The translations under genes were made by a program, and so were the position numbers. The notes below the pieces were generated by a model. It made no database searches. It was not told where the DNA came from and worked only from the letters and a program-made list of their open reading frames with translations. A DNA stretch of 64,000 nucleotides from Ewingella sp. CoE-038-23. GTDB lineage: Bacteria; Pseudomonadota; Gammaproteobacteria; Enterobacterales; Enterobacteriaceae. The DNA lies in the NCBI RefSeq assembly GCF_040419245.1, contig NZ_JAZHOH010000001.1, forward strand, positions 4,464,001 to 4,528,000, in the 5' to 3' direction. Positions 47,919 through 60,274 of this stretch are shown piece by piece (within the stretch, counting starts at the first letter, position 1; each line of letters starts with the position of its first letter).

Positions 47919-48782
47919 TTAAACCGCGGAGGCTCCCCCGACGATCTCGGTGAGTTCCTGAGTGATGCTGGCCTGACGAGCTTTGTTGTATACCAACTGC
48001 AGCTCTTTGATCAGGCTGCCGCCGTTATCGGTTGCGGCTTTCATCGCTACCATTCGCGCGGCCTGTTCGCTGGCCAGGTTTTCTACGACGCCCTGATAAA
48101 CCTGAGATTCCACATAGCGACGCAGGAGGGTATCCAGCAGTGCTTTAGGATCTGGCTCATACAGGTAATCCCAGGATTTCTTCGCCAGTTCGCCATCTTC
48201 TGCCGGTGGCAGAGGCAACAGCTGAACGATGCGTGGTTCCTGAGACATGGTATTGACGAATTTGTTGCTAACAACGCATAACTTGTCTAAACGACCTTCA
48301 TCGTAAGCCTGCAACATCACTTTTACCGGTCCGATAAGTTCTGACAGAGAAGGGTTATCCCCCATGCCAGTCACTTGGGCAACAACGTTGCCACCTACGG
48401 AACCGAAGAAAGAGGCTGCTTTGGAACCGATCAGGGCTAAGTCAACCTCAACGCCTTTCTCGGACCAGCCTTTCATCTCTGCCAGCAGTTTTTTGAACAA
48501 GTTAATGTTCAAGCCGCCACAAAGACCACGGTCGGTAGACACCACCAGATACCCAACGCGTTTAATTTCACGCTCATCCAGGTACGGGTGCTTGTATTCC
48601 AGATTACCTAACGCGAGGTGACCGATCACTTCACGAATGGTTTCTGCATAAGGACGGCTGGCCGCCATGCGATCCTGCGTTTTACGCATTTTGGAGGCGG
48701 CGACCATCTCCATCGCTTTAGTGATCTTTTGCGTGTTTTGCACGCTGCTGATCTTACTACGTATCTCTTTTCCGCCGGCCAT
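47919..48782 (-). CDS. atpG: ATP synthase gamma subunit
   Basis: The 287-residue rotor shaft of F1 begins [20 protein letters not shown] and ends [19 protein letters not shown], with the two coiled-coil helices at the ends and [11 protein letters not shown] in between. It follows atpA by a 70-bp spacer holding a stem-loop. Confidence 0.98.
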   Translation of the reverse strand: MAGGKEIRSKISSVQNTQKITKAMEMVAASKMRKTQDRMAASRPYAETIREVIGHLALGNLEYKHPYLDEREIKRVGYLVVSTDRGLCGGLNINLFKKLLAEMKGWSEKGVEVDLALIGSKAASFFGSVGGNVVAQVTGMGDNPSLSELIGPVKVMLQAYDEGRLDKLCVVSNKFVNTMSQEPRIVQLLPLPPAEDGELAKKSWDYLYEPDPKALLDTLLRRYVESQVYQGVVENLASEQAARMVAMKAATDNGGSLIKELQLVYNKARQASITQELTEIVGGASAV

Positions 48783-48808
48783 CTCTGCTTCTCCTCATTA
48801 CCAAACGG

Positions 48809-48841
48809 CCTGCTGCTGGTCTGCTAAAGCAGGGCAGCAGG
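48809..48841 (-). other. Stem-loop in the atpA-atpG spacer
   Basis: CCTGCTGC (48809-48816) pairs with GCAGCAGG (48834-48841), with part of the loop (CTGCTAAAGCAG) also self-complementary. It could tune stability or translation of the segment; no T run follows. Confidence 0.45.
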
Positions 48842-48852
48842 ACCGCTTAGTG

Positions 48853-50394
48853 TTACCAGGACTGGGTTGCTTTGAAGGTATCGAGGATATTTTTGAATTT
48901 ACCCTCGATCTCATCGTTGTACGCACCAGTTTGGTTGATTTGTTGCAGAAGCTCTGCGTGCTCGCGGTCAGCGTAAGCCAACAGCGCAGCTTCAAAGCTA
49001 CCGACTTTAGACAATTCAACGTCTTCCAGGTAACCACGTTCTGCTGCGAAGATAATCAGTGACTGCGCTACGATTGACATCGGCGCGTACTGTTTCTGTT
49101 TCAGCAATTCAGTCACTTTCTGACCGTGGTTCAACTGTTTACGCGTTGCTTCATCCAGATCGGATGCAAACTGGGAGAACGCAGCCAGTTCACGATACTG
49201 TGCCAACGCGGTACGAATACCACCGGACAGTTTTTTCATGATCTTGGTCTGAGCTGCACCACCAACACGGGATACGGAAATCCCTGGGTTTACCGCAGGA
49301 CGGATACCGGCGTTGAACAGGTTTGATTCCAGGAAGATCTGACCATCGGTAATCGAGATTACGTTGGTTGGAACGAACGCTGAAACGTCGCCCGCTTGCG
49401 TTTCGATGATTGGAAGCGCAGTCAGGGAACCGGTTTTGCCTTTCACTTCACCCTTGGTGAATGCTTCAACGTACTCGGCGTTAACACGCGCAGCACGCTC
49501 CAGCAGACGGGAGTGGAGATAGAAAACGTCGCCTGGGTAAGCTTCACGACCTGGTGGACGACGAAGCAGCAGGGAAATCTGACGGTAAGCAACAGCCTGT
49601 TTAGACAGGTCATCATAAACGATCAGTGCGTCTTCACCGCGGTCACGGAAGTATTCACCCATTGCGCAGCCGGAGTACGGTGCCAGGTATTGCAGTGCAG
49701 CAGATTCTGATGCAGTCGCAACAACAACGATGGTGTTTTCCAGTGCGCCGTGCTCTTCCAGTTTACGAACCACGTTAGAAATGGTGGACGCTTTCTGGCC
49801 GATAGCCACATAGATACATTTGATGCCGGAATCGCGCTGGTTGATGATCGCATCAATTGCCAGAGCAGTTTTACCAGTTTGACGGTCACCGATGACCAAT
49901 TCACGCTGACCACGACCGATTGGGATCATGGCATCAACGGATTTGTAGCCTGTTTGCACAGGTTGGTCTACGGATTGACGTTCGATAACGCCCGGTGCGA
50001 TAGCTTCAACAGCTGAGAAGCCGTCGTGTTCTACCGGACCTTTACCGTCGATTGGCGCACCCAGGGTGTTAACAACGCGACCCAGCAGGCCACGGCCAAC
50101 TGGAACTTCCAGGATACGGCCAGTACATTTAACTTTCATACCTTCGGCGAGGTCAGCGTAAGGGCCCATTACAACGGCACCTACGGAGTCGCGCTCCAGG
50201 TTCAGGGCGATAGCGTAACGGTTACCCGGCAACGCAATCATTTCGCCTTGCATGACATCGGCTAAGCCGTGCACGCGGATGATCCCGTCACTGACGGAAA
50301 CGATAGTACCTTCATTGTGAGCTTCGCTCACCACATTGAACTGAGCAATGCGCTGCTTGATCAGTTCGCTGATTTCGGTGGAATTCAGTTGCAT
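48853..50394 (-). CDS. atpA: ATP synthase alpha subunit
   Basis: The 513-residue non-catalytic nucleotide-binding F1 subunit begins [16 protein letters not shown]. Walker A is GDRQTGKTA near residue 169; Walker [13 protein letters not shown]; the arginine finger lies in [16 protein letters not shown]. Its length equals that of E. coli AtpA. Confidence 0.98.
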   Translation of the reverse strand: MQLNSTEISELIKQRIAQFNVVSEAHNEGTIVSVSDGIIRVHGLADVMQGEMIALPGNRYAIALNLERDSVGAVVMGPYADLAEGMKVKCTGRILEVPVGRGLLGRVVNTLGAPIDGKGPVEHDGFSAVEAIAPGVIERQSVDQPVQTGYKSVDAMIPIGRGQRELVIGDRQTGKTALAIDAIINQRDSGIKCIYVAIGQKASTISNVVRKLEEHGALENTIVVVATASESAALQYLAPYSGCAMGEYFRDRGEDALIVYDDLSKQAVAYRQISLLLRRPPGREAYPGDVFYLHSRLLERAARVNAEYVEAFTKGEVKGKTGSLTALPIIETQAGDVSAFVPTNVISITDGQIFLESNLFNAGIRPAVNPGISVSRVGGAAQTKIMKKLSGGIRTALAQYRELAAFSQFASDLDEATRKQLNHGQKVTELLKQKQYAPMSIVAQSLIIFAAERGYLEDVELSKVGSFEAALLAYADREHAELLQQINQTGAYNDEIEGKFKNILDTFKATQSW

Positions 50395-50406
50395 GCTCCA
50401 GTCCCC

Positions 50407-50940
50407 TTAAGACTGCAAGACGTCTGCCAGGCGTTCAAGACGACTGCGAACGCTGCCATCAATCACCATATCACCTGCACGGATTACGACACCGGCAAGA
50501 ACAGACTTGTCAATTTTGCAATTCAGCTTAACTTTGCGAGACAGACGTTTTTCCATCGCAGCAGCAATCTTAGCCTGCTGATCTTCGGACAGTGGAGTTG
50601 CTGAAGTAACTTCTACTTCGGCAATGGCCTCTAAAGAGGCACGCAGTTCGATGAACTGTTGCAGCACTTCCGGAAGAACGCGTAAACGTCCATTTTCAGC
50701 CATAACCTTAATCAGATTTTGGCCTGCGTCGTCGAGTTGTTCACCACATACCGCGATAAACGTTTGAGACAGAGTTTCTGGTGCTAAAGCCCCGGAAAGC
50801 AGTTCTTCAATTTGTTCATTGCGTGTGACTTCAGCCGTGAACGCCAGCATGGACTGCCAGCGATCTAAGCTTTGGTGCTCAACGGCAAAGTCAAAAGCTG
50901 CTTTGGCGTAGGGGCGAGCTACAGTTACAAATTCAGACAT
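50407..50940 (-). CDS. atpH: ATP synthase delta subunit
   Basis: The 177-residue stator subunit links the alpha-beta crown to subunit b. It starts [19 protein letters not shown] and has the C-terminal signature-like [19 protein letters not shown]. It is 12 bp upstream of atpA. Confidence 0.97.
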   Translation of the reverse strand: MSEFVTVARPYAKAAFDFAVEHQSLDRWQSMLAFTAEVTRNEQIEELLSGALAPETLSQTFIAVCGEQLDDAGQNLIKVMAENGRLRVLPEVLQQFIELRASLEAIAEVEVTSATPLSEDQQAKIAAAMEKRLSRKVKLNCKIDKSVLAGVVIRAGDMVIDGSVRSRLERLADVLQS

Positions 50941-50954
50941 CAGCCCCTCCCTCC

Positions 50955-51425
50955 TTACAGTTCAGCGACCAGTTTATCAACGATGTCGCTGTTAGCAGCT
51001 TCATCCACGGAACGTTCGATGATCTTCTCGGCGCCAGCAATGGCCAAAATCCCGACTTGCTTACGCAACTCTTCACGGGCGCGTTGGCGTTCGGCGTCGA
51101 TCTCTGCCTTAGCTTGCGTCACGATCTTGTTACGTTCCTGCTCGGCTTCGGCTTTCGCTTCGTCGACGATCTGCGATTTACGCTTGTTCGCCTGTTCGAT
51201 GATTACCTGAGCTTCAGCTTTAGCTTTTTTCAGTTGGTCGGTCGCATCGGCTTGCGCTAAGTCCAGCTCTTTTTTTGCACGTTCTGCGGAAGACAAACCT
51301 TCAGAAATCTCTTTCTGACGTTTTTCGATGGCAGCCATAATTGGCGGCCATACGTACTTCATGCAGAACCAGACAAACAGGACAAACGCGATAGCCTGGC
51401 CGAGGATTGTTGCGTTAAGATTCAC
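50955..51425 (-). CDS. atpF: ATP synthase subunit b
   Basis: The 156-residue peripheral stalk protein has one N-terminal membrane helix ([20 protein letters not shown]) followed by a long charged coiled coil (to about residue 125) that dimerises. Length matches E. coli. It follows atpE by 65 bp. Confidence 0.97.
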   Translation of the reverse strand: MNLNATILGQAIAFVLFVWFCMKYVWPPIMAAIEKRQKEISEGLSSAERAKKELDLAQADATDQLKKAKAEAQVIIEQANKRKSQIVDEAKAEAEQERNKIVTQAKAEIDAERQRAREELRKQVGILAIAGAEKIIERSVDEAANSDIVDKLVAEL

Positions 51426-51443
51426 AGCACAATGCCTCTTTCA

Positions 51444-51748
<305 letters not shown>

Positions 51749-51779
51749 TCAGTTAAAACGCAGTAGTGTTGAAAGAAAA

Positions 51780-52577
<798 letters not shown>

Positions 52578-52584
52578 TTAGTAG

Positions 52585-52983
52585 TTAAGTACGGTAACTG
52601 TTAATGACGGCCGGTGCTAAAATCTGAGTCATCAACACCGATAAATAAGCCAAACCAAGCGGAGCAAAAACCGCCTTAAACAGGCCCAGCGCGATAATCA
52701 TCAAGATAATCGTTATCAGAACCTTCAGCGCTTCTCCGATGGCAAAAGTCCAGGCAACTCGTCCAGAAACCGCTGTTTGCCCCTGCTGACGCATTGCGAA
52801 AAGCGTGAACAATACATTCGGTAGCCATGCGGCCATTCCGCCCATTAAGCCAGAAGTGGTCCACGTCAGGCTTTTAAAGCCAAATGCAGCACTGAGCAGA
52901 ACAAAGGTCAGTAACTGCAGTATTAACAGCTTTCTGGCCACCTTCGCGCCGTTCTTGCTGTACAAAATACCTGATACAGACAT
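52585..52983 (-). CDS. atpI: ATP synthase assembly protein AtpI
   Basis: The 132-residue membrane protein has four hydrophobic segments (KLLILQLLTFVLLSAAFGF, AWLPNVLFTLFAM, ITIILMIIALGLF, LAYLSVLMTQIL). It assists c-ring assembly or Mg uptake in other bacteria and is dispensable. It is the first gene of the atp operon. Confidence 0.92.
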   Translation of the reverse strand: MSVSGILYSKNGAKVARKLLILQLLTFVLLSAAFGFKSLTWTTSGLMGGMAAWLPNVLFTLFAMRQQGQTAVSGRVAWTFAIGEALKVLITIILMIIALGLFKAVFAPLGLAYLSVLMTQILAPAVINSYRT

Positions 52984-53036
52984 GACGTTTGTTCTCTCCG
53001 TACTAAGTACCTAGCTGGAGGTATGCTGAGTGCCGT

Positions 53037-53065
53037 ATATCATAGCCTTTACGGTTTTGAGTCAA
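53037..53065 (-). promoter_or_regulatory. atp operon promoter
   Basis: On the minus strand TTGACT and TGATAT are separated by 17 bp, about 55 bp upstream of atpI. A shifted TATGAT reading with 15-bp spacing is also possible. Confidence 0.7.
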
Positions 53066-53633
53066 GCAGCAAAAAACGAGCAAATTATACGGGCCACTCA
53101 AACGAATTCAATGGATAAGTAGCGAAAAGGTGAACAATTATTTAAATTTTAAGCTTTATGGCTATTTTCATAAGCAAACTATAGTCGTAAATGGCCTTTC
53201 GGCATTTGTACGAGTATTCCATTGCTTAACAAAGAAGCGTGCGCCCGATCACATAATTACTATTTTCAGCTGCTAATACATCATCGGTAAAGCTAATCCT
53301 TAGCTATTCTGGCCTTTTAAAAGTAATAAAAATCAATAGGATGGTTATTTGGTAGCCTTAATTAAAACGGAATGCAAAATAACTGCACTTCCCTGAAACA
53401 ATAACCCAACAAATAACAACATTTTCATTACATGAGTTTTATCTTAGCCAGTGCCACTTTTTATTTTCAACCGTAACTATTTCCTGCCTGATTAGATCTG
53501 AAAGGTCATACAACTGCTATCAGAGTGTAAAAATGAGGTAAAACTCAAACGGACGGCATTAATTTAATTAGCCTGCTTATTTTACCTTTCATACACATTT
53601 GAAATTTTGACGATTTATTGACTCATCGCAAAT
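53066..53633. other. AT-rich spacer between atp promoter and rsmG
   Basis: About 570 bp with no gene of credible length on either strand. The composition is clearly more AT-rich than the neighbours, with several A/T tracts. E. coli also has a gap of about this size between gidB and atpI, so it may be a conserved regulatory spacer. Confidence 0.6.
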
Positions 53634-54254
53634 TTAGTTTGCCTTAAGGACAACTAAATGACGCTCGCCTTCCAGTTCCGGAACCTTTAATTTTACGATC
53701 TCTTCCAGAGTAACCCCATCTGGTAACGAGTCTAGCTCATCATCCGGACGCACGCCCTTCAACGCGTAGAAACGCCCCTGCCCTTTCGCCGGCAAATGGT
53801 GACACCACGACAGCATATCTTGCAGCGAGGCGAAGGCGCGGCTAATCACGCCGTCAAATGGCGGCTCGGGGATAAACTCTTCCACGCGGCTCTGTACCGG
53901 CTCGACGTTCGTCAGCCCCAGCTCATGCTGCACCTGGCGTAAGAAACGCACGCGCTTGCCAAGGCTATCGAGCAGAGTGAAGTGGGAGTCAGGGCGAACG
54001 ATAGCCAGCGGGATGCCCGGCAGGCCAGGCCCCGTGCCGACGTCAATAAAGCGCGAGCCGGTCAGGTGCTTATTCACCACGATGCTGTCCATGATATGGC
54101 GAACCAGCATCTGCATAGGGTCACGAACCGAAGTCAGGTTGTAGGCTTTATTCCATTTGTGCAGCATCTCGACATAGGCCACTAACTGCTGTTTTTGCTG
54201 ATCGGGTAACGATAATCCAGCCGCAGCCAGCAGCGAGTCTAATTTCTTATGCAC
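53634..54254 (-). CDS. rsmG: 16S rRNA (guanine-527-N7) methyltransferase
   Basis: The 206-residue AdoMet-dependent enzyme modifies G527 of 16S rRNA. The AdoMet site is [20 protein letters not shown]; other landmarks are [14 protein letters not shown] and [15 protein letters not shown] six codons upstream keeps the frame open, but AGAGGA falls inside that extension, exactly seven bases before the GTG at 54254, so the GTG is chosen. It follows mnmG as the old gidA-gidB pair. Confidence 0.95.
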   Translation of the reverse strand: MHKKLDSLLAAAGLSLPDQQKQQLVAYVEMLHKWNKAYNLTSVRDPMQMLVRHIMDSIVVNKHLTGSRFIDVGTGPGLPGIPLAIVRPDSHFTLLDSLGKRVRFLRQVQHELGLTNVEPVQSRVEEFIPEPPFDGVISRAFASLQDMLSWCHHLPAKGQGRFYALKGVRPDDELDSLPDGVTLEEIVKLKVPELEGERHLVVLKAN

Positions 54255-54381
54255 AATGAGGTCCTCTGACAAAAAACATGTCCGTTCGAATTGGTGAAGA
54301 ATGATAAATCAGCTGATGGAGCGGGAAAAGCGAGATTTGGCCACCAGACTGAAATCATCTGGCGGCCAGAACGAGAGGAAA

Positions 54382-56271
54382 TTAGGCGCTGCGGCGCAGC
54401 AGACCTTGCTTTTTCAACCAGATAAGCAGAATCGAGATAGCCGCCGGTGTGATACCCGAAATACGGGTCGCCTGACCGATCGACGTCGGTTTGTGATCGT
54501 TAAGTTTGGCGATCACTTCGTTCGATAAGCCATTCACCTGACGATAATCGAGATCCAGCGGCAACAGGGTATTCTCGTTGCGCTGTTGTTTTTCGATCTC
54601 ATCCTGCTGACGAGCGATATAACCTTCGTATTTGACCTGAATTTCAACCTGCTCAGCAGCCTGAACGTCCGGCACTGAAGGGCCAAACGGCGTAAGGCTG
54701 GTCAGCAGCTCGTATGTCATCTCAGGACGACGCAGCAACTCTTCGGCACTGGCTTCTTTCGACAGCGGCGCGGACAGATGCGCGTTAACCAATTCAACTT
54801 GCTCAGAGCGTGGGTTCACCCAAATGCCGCGCAGGCGCTGGCGTTCAAGCTCGATCATCTCTAATTTTTGGTTGAAGCGAGCCCAGCGAGCGTCATCAAC
54901 CAAGCCCAGTTCACGGCCTTTTTCAGTCAGGCGTAAATCGGCATTGTCTTCACGCAGCATCAGGCGATATTCAGCACGCGAGGTAAACATGCGGTACGGC
55001 TCTTTGGTGCCCAGAGTGCACAGGTCGTCAACCAACACGCCAAGGTAAGCCTGATCGCGACGCGGCGCCCAACCTTCTTGCTCAAAGGCGTAGCGCGCAG
55101 CGTTCATGCCCGCCAATAAGCCTTGCGCTGCTGCTTCTTCGTAACCGGTGGTGCCGTTGATCTGTCCGGCGAAGAACAGGCCTGGAATGAATTTGCTTTC
55201 CAGCGTCGGCTTCAAATCACGCGGATCGAAGAAATCGTATTCGATGGCATAGCCCGGACGCACGATAACGGCGTTCTCCAGACCCTGCATGGAACGAACG
55301 ATCTGCATCTGCACGTCAAACGGCAGGCTGGTGGAGATACCGTTTGGATAGACTTCGTTGCTGGTCAGCCCTTCAGGCTCAAGGAAGATCTGATGCGAGT
55401 TACGATCTGCGAAACGCATGACCTTATCTTCGATCGACGGGCAGTAGCGCGGGCCGATCCCTTCGATGATCCCTGCGTACATCGGGCTACGATCCAAATT
55501 ATTGCGGATCACATCATGGGTTTTCTCATTGGTGTAGGTCATGTAGCAAGGGATCTGACGCGGATGCTGTGCCGCGTTACCCATGAATGAGAAAACCGGC
55601 GCCGGGTTGTCACCGTGCTGAGGCGCTAATGCGCTGAAGTCGATAGAGCGTGCATCGATACGCGGAGGCGTACCGGTTTTAAGGCGATTTACACGCAGTG
55701 GCAGTTCACGCAGGCGCTGTGACAATGAGATTGCTGGTGGATCCCCCGCACGGCCGCCGCTGTAGTTCTCCAGACCAATGTGGATTTTTCCATCCAGGAA
55801 GGTGCCAACGGTCAGAACGACAGACTTAGCACGGAATTTAAGGCCCATTTTGGTCACGGCGCCAACCACTGCGCCATTCTCAACAATCAAATCTTCAACA
55901 GACTGCTGGAAGATCATCAAGTTTGGCTGGTTTTCCAATGCTGTGCGAACGGCTTGGCGATACAAAACGCGGTCTGCCTGAGCACGAGTGGCTCGAACGG
56001 CTGGACCTTTACTCGCGTTTAGTATCCTAAACTGAATCCCCGCATGATCGATCGCCGTGGCCATCAAACCGCCCAGTGCGTCCACTTCTTTAACCAGATG
56101 TCCTTTCCCGATCCCACCAATCGCTGGGTTACACGACATTTGTCCTAGCGTGTCGATATTGTGGGTCAATAACAGGGTTTGACGTCCCATTCTGGCTGAA
56201 GCCATAGCGGCTTCGGTGCCTGCATGGCCACCACCGATGATGATGACGTCAAATTGTTCCGGATAAAACAT
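54382..56271 (-). CDS. mnmG: tRNA uridine modification enzyme MnmG
   Basis: The 629-residue flavoprotein acts with MnmE on wobble uridine of tRNAs. The FAD loop is [15 protein letters not shown] near residue 10; other signatures are [20 protein letters not shown] and [16 protein letters not shown]. It is directly left of oriC and transcribed away from it, where its transcription is thought to influence initiation. Confidence 0.98.
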   Translation of the reverse strand: MFYPEQFDVIIIGGGHAGTEAAMASARMGRQTLLLTHNIDTLGQMSCNPAIGGIGKGHLVKEVDALGGLMATAIDHAGIQFRILNASKGPAVRATRAQADRVLYRQAVRTALENQPNLMIFQQSVEDLIVENGAVVGAVTKMGLKFRAKSVVLTVGTFLDGKIHIGLENYSGGRAGDPPAISLSQRLRELPLRVNRLKTGTPPRIDARSIDFSALAPQHGDNPAPVFSFMGNAAQHPRQIPCYMTYTNEKTHDVIRNNLDRSPMYAGIIEGIGPRYCPSIEDKVMRFADRNSHQIFLEPEGLTSNEVYPNGISTSLPFDVQMQIVRSMQGLENAVIVRPGYAIEYDFFDPRDLKPTLESKFIPGLFFAGQINGTTGYEEAAAQGLLAGMNAARYAFEQEGWAPRRDQAYLGVLVDDLCTLGTKEPYRMFTSRAEYRLMLREDNADLRLTEKGRELGLVDDARWARFNQKLEMIELERQRLRGIWVNPRSEQVELVNAHLSAPLSKEASAEELLRRPEMTYELLTSLTPFGPSVPDVQAAEQVEIQVKYEGYIARQQDEIEKQQRNENTLLPLDLDYRQVNGLSNEVIAKLNDHKPTSIGQATRISGITPAAISILLIWLKKQGLLRRSA

Positions 56272-56361
56272 GGTACTGCACCTCGGAGTTCATGCGATGA
56301 AAGGGTGTGTGGTGTTGGGAGGAGGGATTCTACTCAAGTTTTGAGGTTCCACAAGTCCCGG

Positions 56362-56640
56362 GGGATCGTCACTAATTAAAAGAAGATCTTTTTTATTTAA
56401 AGATCTCTTATTAATACTTCTATTAGGATCACGATCCTCTGTGCATAAGTCTTTATTGTCGATGAAGATCAACAAGCTAAGCACGATCGAATGCTGTGAA
56501 TGATCGGTGATCCTGTTCAGTATAAGCTGGGATCAGAATAGAGAGTTATGCACAGCATGAAATGCGACCTAAGGTTGTTATAGGGATAACTACCGGTTTT
56601 ACCCTGCTTTACAGCCTAGTTATCCACATCTGATCGCTGA
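56362..56640. other. oriC: Chromosomal replication origin oriC
   Basis: The gap between mnmG and mioC aligns by eye with E. coli oriC. AT-rich 13-mer region: 56371-56430 with AGAAGATCTT, AGATCTCTTATT and TATTAGGATC. DnaA boxes: R1 TTATGCACA (complement at 56440-56448), R2 TTATGCACA (56546-56554), R4 TTATCCACA (56620-56628), R3-like GGGATAAC near 56584. Between them lies GATCAACAAGC (R5M/IHF area) and TGTGAATGATCGGTGATCCT, almost unchanged from E. coli. Eleven GATC sites lie in about 275 bp, the targets for Dam and SeqA. Confidence 0.96.
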
Positions 56641-56650
56641 ATATTTACAC

Positions 56651-57094
56651 TTATTTGAGCAAATTAATCCAATTGATCACCCAAATCTCAGCGGGATCTT
56701 CAGGAATTTCATGTTGGGTCACATCGATTTCCATGCGATCGCCAATTCTTTTCGCGCCCAACGCTGTCAGTTTTTGATCCAATGAACGGATCGCGCCACA
56801 AAAAGTATCGTATTCGCTGCTGCCAAGACCCAATGCCCCGAACTGTACTTTAGACAGATCCGGCTGCTGCTCTTCCAGCTGTTCCAGGAAAGGTTGAAGG
56901 TTGTCAGGAAGATCTCCTGCACCATGTGTTGAACACACCACCAGCCAAATACCTTCGGCCGGGACTTCATACAGCTCTGGACCATGCAATGTCTGAGTAC
57001 TAAAACCGGCTTCTTCCAGCTTTTCTGCAACGTGTTCCGCTACATATTCGGCACTGCCAAGCGTACTGCCACTGATCAGGGTAATGGTAGACAT
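56651..57094 (-). CDS. mioC: Flavodoxin-like protein MioC
   Basis: The 147-residue FMN-binding protein has the flavodoxin phosphate loop SGSTLGSAEYVAEH, then VCSTHGAGDLPDNL and LGLGSSEYDTFCGA. It supports biotin synthase in vitro in E. coli. The frame starts ten codons upstream, but MSTITLISGSTLG matches the family. The gene reads toward oriC and has a DnaA box in its promoter region. Confidence 0.95.
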   Translation of the reverse strand: MSTITLISGSTLGSAEYVAEHVAEKLEEAGFSTQTLHGPELYEVPAEGIWLVVCSTHGAGDLPDNLQPFLEQLEEQQPDLSKVQFGALGLGSSEYDTFCGAIRSLDQKLTALGAKRIGDRMEIDVTQHEIPEDPAEIWVINWINLLK

Positions 57095-57153
57095 AATGCT
57101 CTCACCTGATAAAAGAAACGACATTGTACGCTGTGAATCAGCTGGGATCTACC

Positions 57154-57162
57154 TGTGGATAA
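57154..57162 (-). promoter_or_regulatory. DnaA box in the mioC promoter region
   Basis: A perfect TTATCCACA on the minus strand lies 60 bp upstream of mioC. E. coli mioC is repressed by DnaA through a box at the same place. Confidence 0.8.
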
Positions 57163-57183
57163 TAGGGGTATATAAATTCGGCC

Positions 57184-57645
57184 TTATGGCTTGATGGTGC
57201 GCATAATGGGGTTCTGCAGGGAGATCAGCGTCTCCGTGGACTGAATCTCATCAATGGTCTGGATCTTGTTGATAAGTACGTGTTGCAGCGAATCAATCGA
57301 GCGGCACATGATCTTGATGAAGATGCTGTAGTGGCCGGTGGTGTAATAGGCTTCGACCACCTCTTCAATGCTTTCAAGCTTAGCCAGCGCGGAGGGGTAG
57401 TCTTTGGCGCTCTTGAGAATGATGCCGATAAAGCAGCAGACGTCGTAACCTAGCTGCTTTGGGCTGACGGTGATATTGGCACCGGTGATGATTCCTGCCT
57501 GTTTCATCTTCTCAACGCGAACATGGATGGTGCCGGGGCTGACGGCGAAAACCTTCGCCAGTTCGGCATAGGCCGTGCGCGCGTTAACCATCAGGGCGTT
57601 TAGGATGGCGCGATCGAGATTATCGATCTGATAAATTTCGGTCAT
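57184..57645 (-). CDS. asnC: Lrp/AsnC-family regulator AsnC
   Basis: The 153-residue regulator activates asnA and is antagonised by asparagine in E. coli. The N-terminal helix-turn-helix (TAYAELAKVFAVSPGTIHVR) is followed by the ligand-binding RAM domain (YYTTGHYSIFIKIMCRS). The ATG at 57645 has GAGAGG eight bases before it and gives the family start; the frame extends ten codons upstream. It is divergent from asnA. Confidence 0.96.
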   Translation of the reverse strand: MTEIYQIDNLDRAILNALMVNARTAYAELAKVFAVSPGTIHVRVEKMKQAGIITGANITVSPKQLGYDVCCFIGIILKSAKDYPSALAKLESIEEVVEAYYTTGHYSIFIKIMCRSIDSLQHVLINKIQTIDEIQSTETLISLQNPIMRTIKP

Positions 57646-57799
57646 TTTTTTCCTCTCATATTCTCGTATCAACAATTTATGCTGCCTAAAAATGAGGGAT
57701 TAAAAGCCTTAAGGCAATATTTATTGTTGGATATTGAATCTATCTCTTACTTTGTTGCTTAATCAGTTCTATTGAAGACAAGGGAATGAGAAAACAACA
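57646..57799. promoter_or_regulatory. asnC-asnA divergent regulatory region
   Basis: These 154 AT-rich bp must carry both promoters and the AsnC sites. ATATTTATTGTTGGATATTG near 57716 is a candidate AsnC-type stretch by its partial symmetry, but I cannot define the operator. Confidence 0.5.
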
Positions 57800-58792
57800 A
57801 TGAAAACCCAATTTATCGAGAAACAGCGTCAAATTAGCTTTGTGAAATCCACCTTCTCCCAGCAGCTGGAAAAGCAGCTAGGCCTGATTGAAGTGCAGGC
57901 ACCTTTATTAAGCCAGCTGGGCGACGGCACGCAGGACAACCTCTCCGGCAGCGAGAAGGCGGTTCAGGTGCATGTGAAATCCTTGCCAGACTCGACCTTT
58001 GAAGTGGTTCACTCTCTGGCGAAGTGGAAGCGCAAAACTCTCGGCCAGCACGACTTCAGCGCGGGCGAAGGGCTGTATACCCACATGAAGGCTTTGCGCC
58101 CAGATGAAGATCGTCTGTCGCCGGTACACTCTGTCTGTGTCGATCAGTGGGATTGGGAACAGGTGATGGGCGATGGCGAACGAACGCCTGAGTTTCTTAA
58201 AGCCACGGTGCGTAAGATCTACGCCGGTATAAAGGAAACCGAAGCGGCGGTGAGCCGTGAGTTTGGCCTGACGCCGTTCTTGCCGGAGGAGATCCACTTT
58301 GTCCACAGCGAAACTCTACTACAGCGCTTTCCGGAGCTGGACGCCAAGCAGCGCGAGCGCGCCATTGCTAAAGAGCTGGGCGCGGTGTTCCTGATGGGCA
58401 TTGGCGGCAAACTGTCTCACGGTAAATATCACGACGTTCGCGCGCCGGACTACGATGACTGGAGCAGTAAAGGTGAAGCCGGGCTGTCTGGCCTGAACGG
58501 CGATATTTTGGTGTGGAACCCGATTTTGGAAGATGCGCTGGAACTGTCGTCGATGGGCATTCGCGTTGATGCCGCGACTTTAAAGCACCAGCTAGCGTTG
58601 ACTGATGACCAAGCTCGCTTGCAGCTCGACTGGCATCAAGCATTGCTGCGCGGTGAGATGCCGCAAACCATCGGCGGCGGAATTGGCCAATCTCGTTTGG
58701 TGATGCTGTTGCTGCAAAAGCCGCATATCGCGCAGGTGCAGTGCGGCGTCTGGTCGCCACTGCTGCACGACAGCGTTGAAGGCGTGCTCTAA
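57800..58792 (+). CDS. asnA: Aspartate-ammonia ligase
   Basis: The 330-residue asparagine synthetase A uses ammonia and ATP to make asparagine from aspartate. Class II synthetase-like features are seen: [37 protein letters not shown] and C-terminal [16 protein letters not shown]. Its length is that of E. coli AsnA. It converges on viaA with only 9 bp between stop codons. Confidence 0.98.
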   Translation: MKTQFIEKQRQISFVKSTFSQQLEKQLGLIEVQAPLLSQLGDGTQDNLSGSEKAVQVHVKSLPDSTFEVVHSLAKWKRKTLGQHDFSAGEGLYTHMKALRPDEDRLSPVHSVCVDQWDWEQVMGDGERTPEFLKATVRKIYAGIKETEAAVSREFGLTPFLPEEIHFVHSETLLQRFPELDAKQRERAIAKELGAVFLMGIGGKLSHGKYHDVRAPDYDDWSSKGEAGLSGLNGDILVWNPILEDALELSSMGIRVDAATLKHQLALTDDQARLQLDWHQALLRGEMPQTIGGGIGQSRLVMLLLQKPHIAQVQCGVWSPLLHDSVEGVL

Positions 58793-58801
58793 AACTACCG
58801 T

Positions 58802-60271
58802 TTAAGGCCGCTGCCAGCGACGCTGGACGCGGCTTTTCATCCCGGTATCAAAGCGCCAAATGTGGTCGAAGATGCGCATGATGCCGGGCTTGCCGTATTG
58901 CGACATCGCCAGAGCATGGAAACGGTGATGTTTATCCTGCTGTAAATGCTTCACTCTCTTCTTAACTTCTTCCGGCAGCCGCTGGGCGATGAAATCCGAG
59001 ATGATCACCGCGTCGGCGTCCTGCCACTCGGGTGATGACAGCTTATCTAAGGTGGCGGTCAGGCAGGCAGCCAAGTCGGTACCGCCCCTGAAATGCTGGC
59101 CGAGAAAGCGCAAAGCCTGATCCAACCCGTTGGAAGAGGTCAACTCGTAATGAATCACCTGACTGGCGAACAGCATGATGTAGCAGCGGCGGTTGTCGGC
59201 CAGCGCAATTCTCAGCAGCGCCAGGCAGAACGCTTTGGCGCACTGCTCATTAAATCCTCCCATTGAACCCGAAGTATCCACGCAGATGACAAAAGGCCCG
59301 CGCGGCTGGGGTTCTTGCTGCTGATGCACCACCGGGCGTTTGACCACTTTTTCGCGCCACACGTCGCCTTGCAGTCGGTAGGTCATTAGGCGCTTTTCCA
59401 GCAGGCGTCGGTAAAACTCATACTCCAGCTCGGGGATCCCCAACGTCCCCAGCTCGGTGGGCATCAGGCGCAAAATATCGTCGCTCTGATGAATGCCGTT
59501 CACCTCTTCGGGCACCGTGGCGGGCTCGCGCACCATCAGCCGATGTTCTTCCATCTTGGCATCTTCGTGCGGGCTGGTTTTGGCTTTCTGACTGCGACCC
59601 AGCTGCTCGGCGAGCCTCTGCAACTCAGGCTGCTGCTGCAAAAAAGCGCCGTAGCGCGACAGCGACTGCACTTCGCCACGCTGCCGCTGGCCCTTGCTCA
59701 TATCCCACAGCCGTCCGGCGGCGGCATCGTTCTCTGCTAATAAAGGAGAGAGTTCGCCGCTGAGTTCCAGCCGCTGCTGTAGCTCTTCCTGCAACTGTTC
59801 CTGTTCCTGCTCGAGCAGCTGATGATGAACGGTCACCGTCTGGAAAGTAAGATTCAGCCGCCAGCGCTGGAGAAACAGAGTGTGGAAGCTATTGCCGGTT
59901 TTCGGGACTCGCGTCTCCTCGGCGTTTTGCTGCAACGAGCGCGCCTCGGTAATAAAGGGAGAGTTTAGCGACTCAAGCTGCTCAATCAGCGCAGGCAGCT
60001 CGGCCTGAAAGGTGGCGGCGTCAATCTGCTGGCAGTGCTGATAAAGGTAGAACTCTTTGGCGAGGTCCGGCGGCACCGGCGTATCGTGGATGCGCTGGCG
60101 CAGTCTGAACTTCCACTCGGGCAGGTCTTTGGTCAGCGCGCGCTTCAGTCGTGGGAACTTTTCGAAGAAAATCGCCAGCTGCGGCGTGGCCAGCAGGCCG
60201 ATGATCAGCTCCTCGATCAGCTCACCTTCGCTGATCGACAATAAGAGATCGAGGGATTCCAGACTGAGCAT
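58802..60271 (-). CDS. viaA: VWA-domain protein ViaA
   Basis: The 489-residue partner of RavA has a helical N-terminal part and a von Willebrand A domain from about residue 325, with the metal site [20 protein letters not shown], a Thr in [11 protein letters not shown] and Asp in [13 protein letters not shown]. ViaA stimulates the RavA ATPase and together they affect aminoglycoside sensitivity and respiratory complexes in E. coli. It starts 3 bp after ravA. Slightly longer than the E. coli protein (483). Confidence 0.96.
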   Translation of the reverse strand: MLSLESLDLLLSISEGELIEELIIGLLATPQLAIFFEKFPRLKRALTKDLPEWKFRLRQRIHDTPVPPDLAKEFYLYQHCQQIDAATFQAELPALIEQLESLNSPFITEARSLQQNAEETRVPKTGNSFHTLFLQRWRLNLTFQTVTVHHQLLEQEQEQLQEELQQRLELSGELSPLLAENDAAAGRLWDMSKGQRQRGEVQSLSRYGAFLQQQPELQRLAEQLGRSQKAKTSPHEDAKMEEHRLMVREPATVPEEVNGIHQSDDILRLMPTELGTLGIPELEYEFYRRLLEKRLMTYRLQGDVWREKVVKRPVVHQQQEPQPRGPFVICVDTSGSMGGFNEQCAKAFCLALLRIALADNRRCYIMLFASQVIHYELTSSNGLDQALRFLGQHFRGGTDLAACLTATLDKLSSPEWQDADAVIISDFIAQRLPEEVKKRVKHLQQDKHHRFHALAMSQYGKPGIMRIFDHIWRFDTGMKSRVQRRWQRP

Positions 60272-60274
60272 GGA

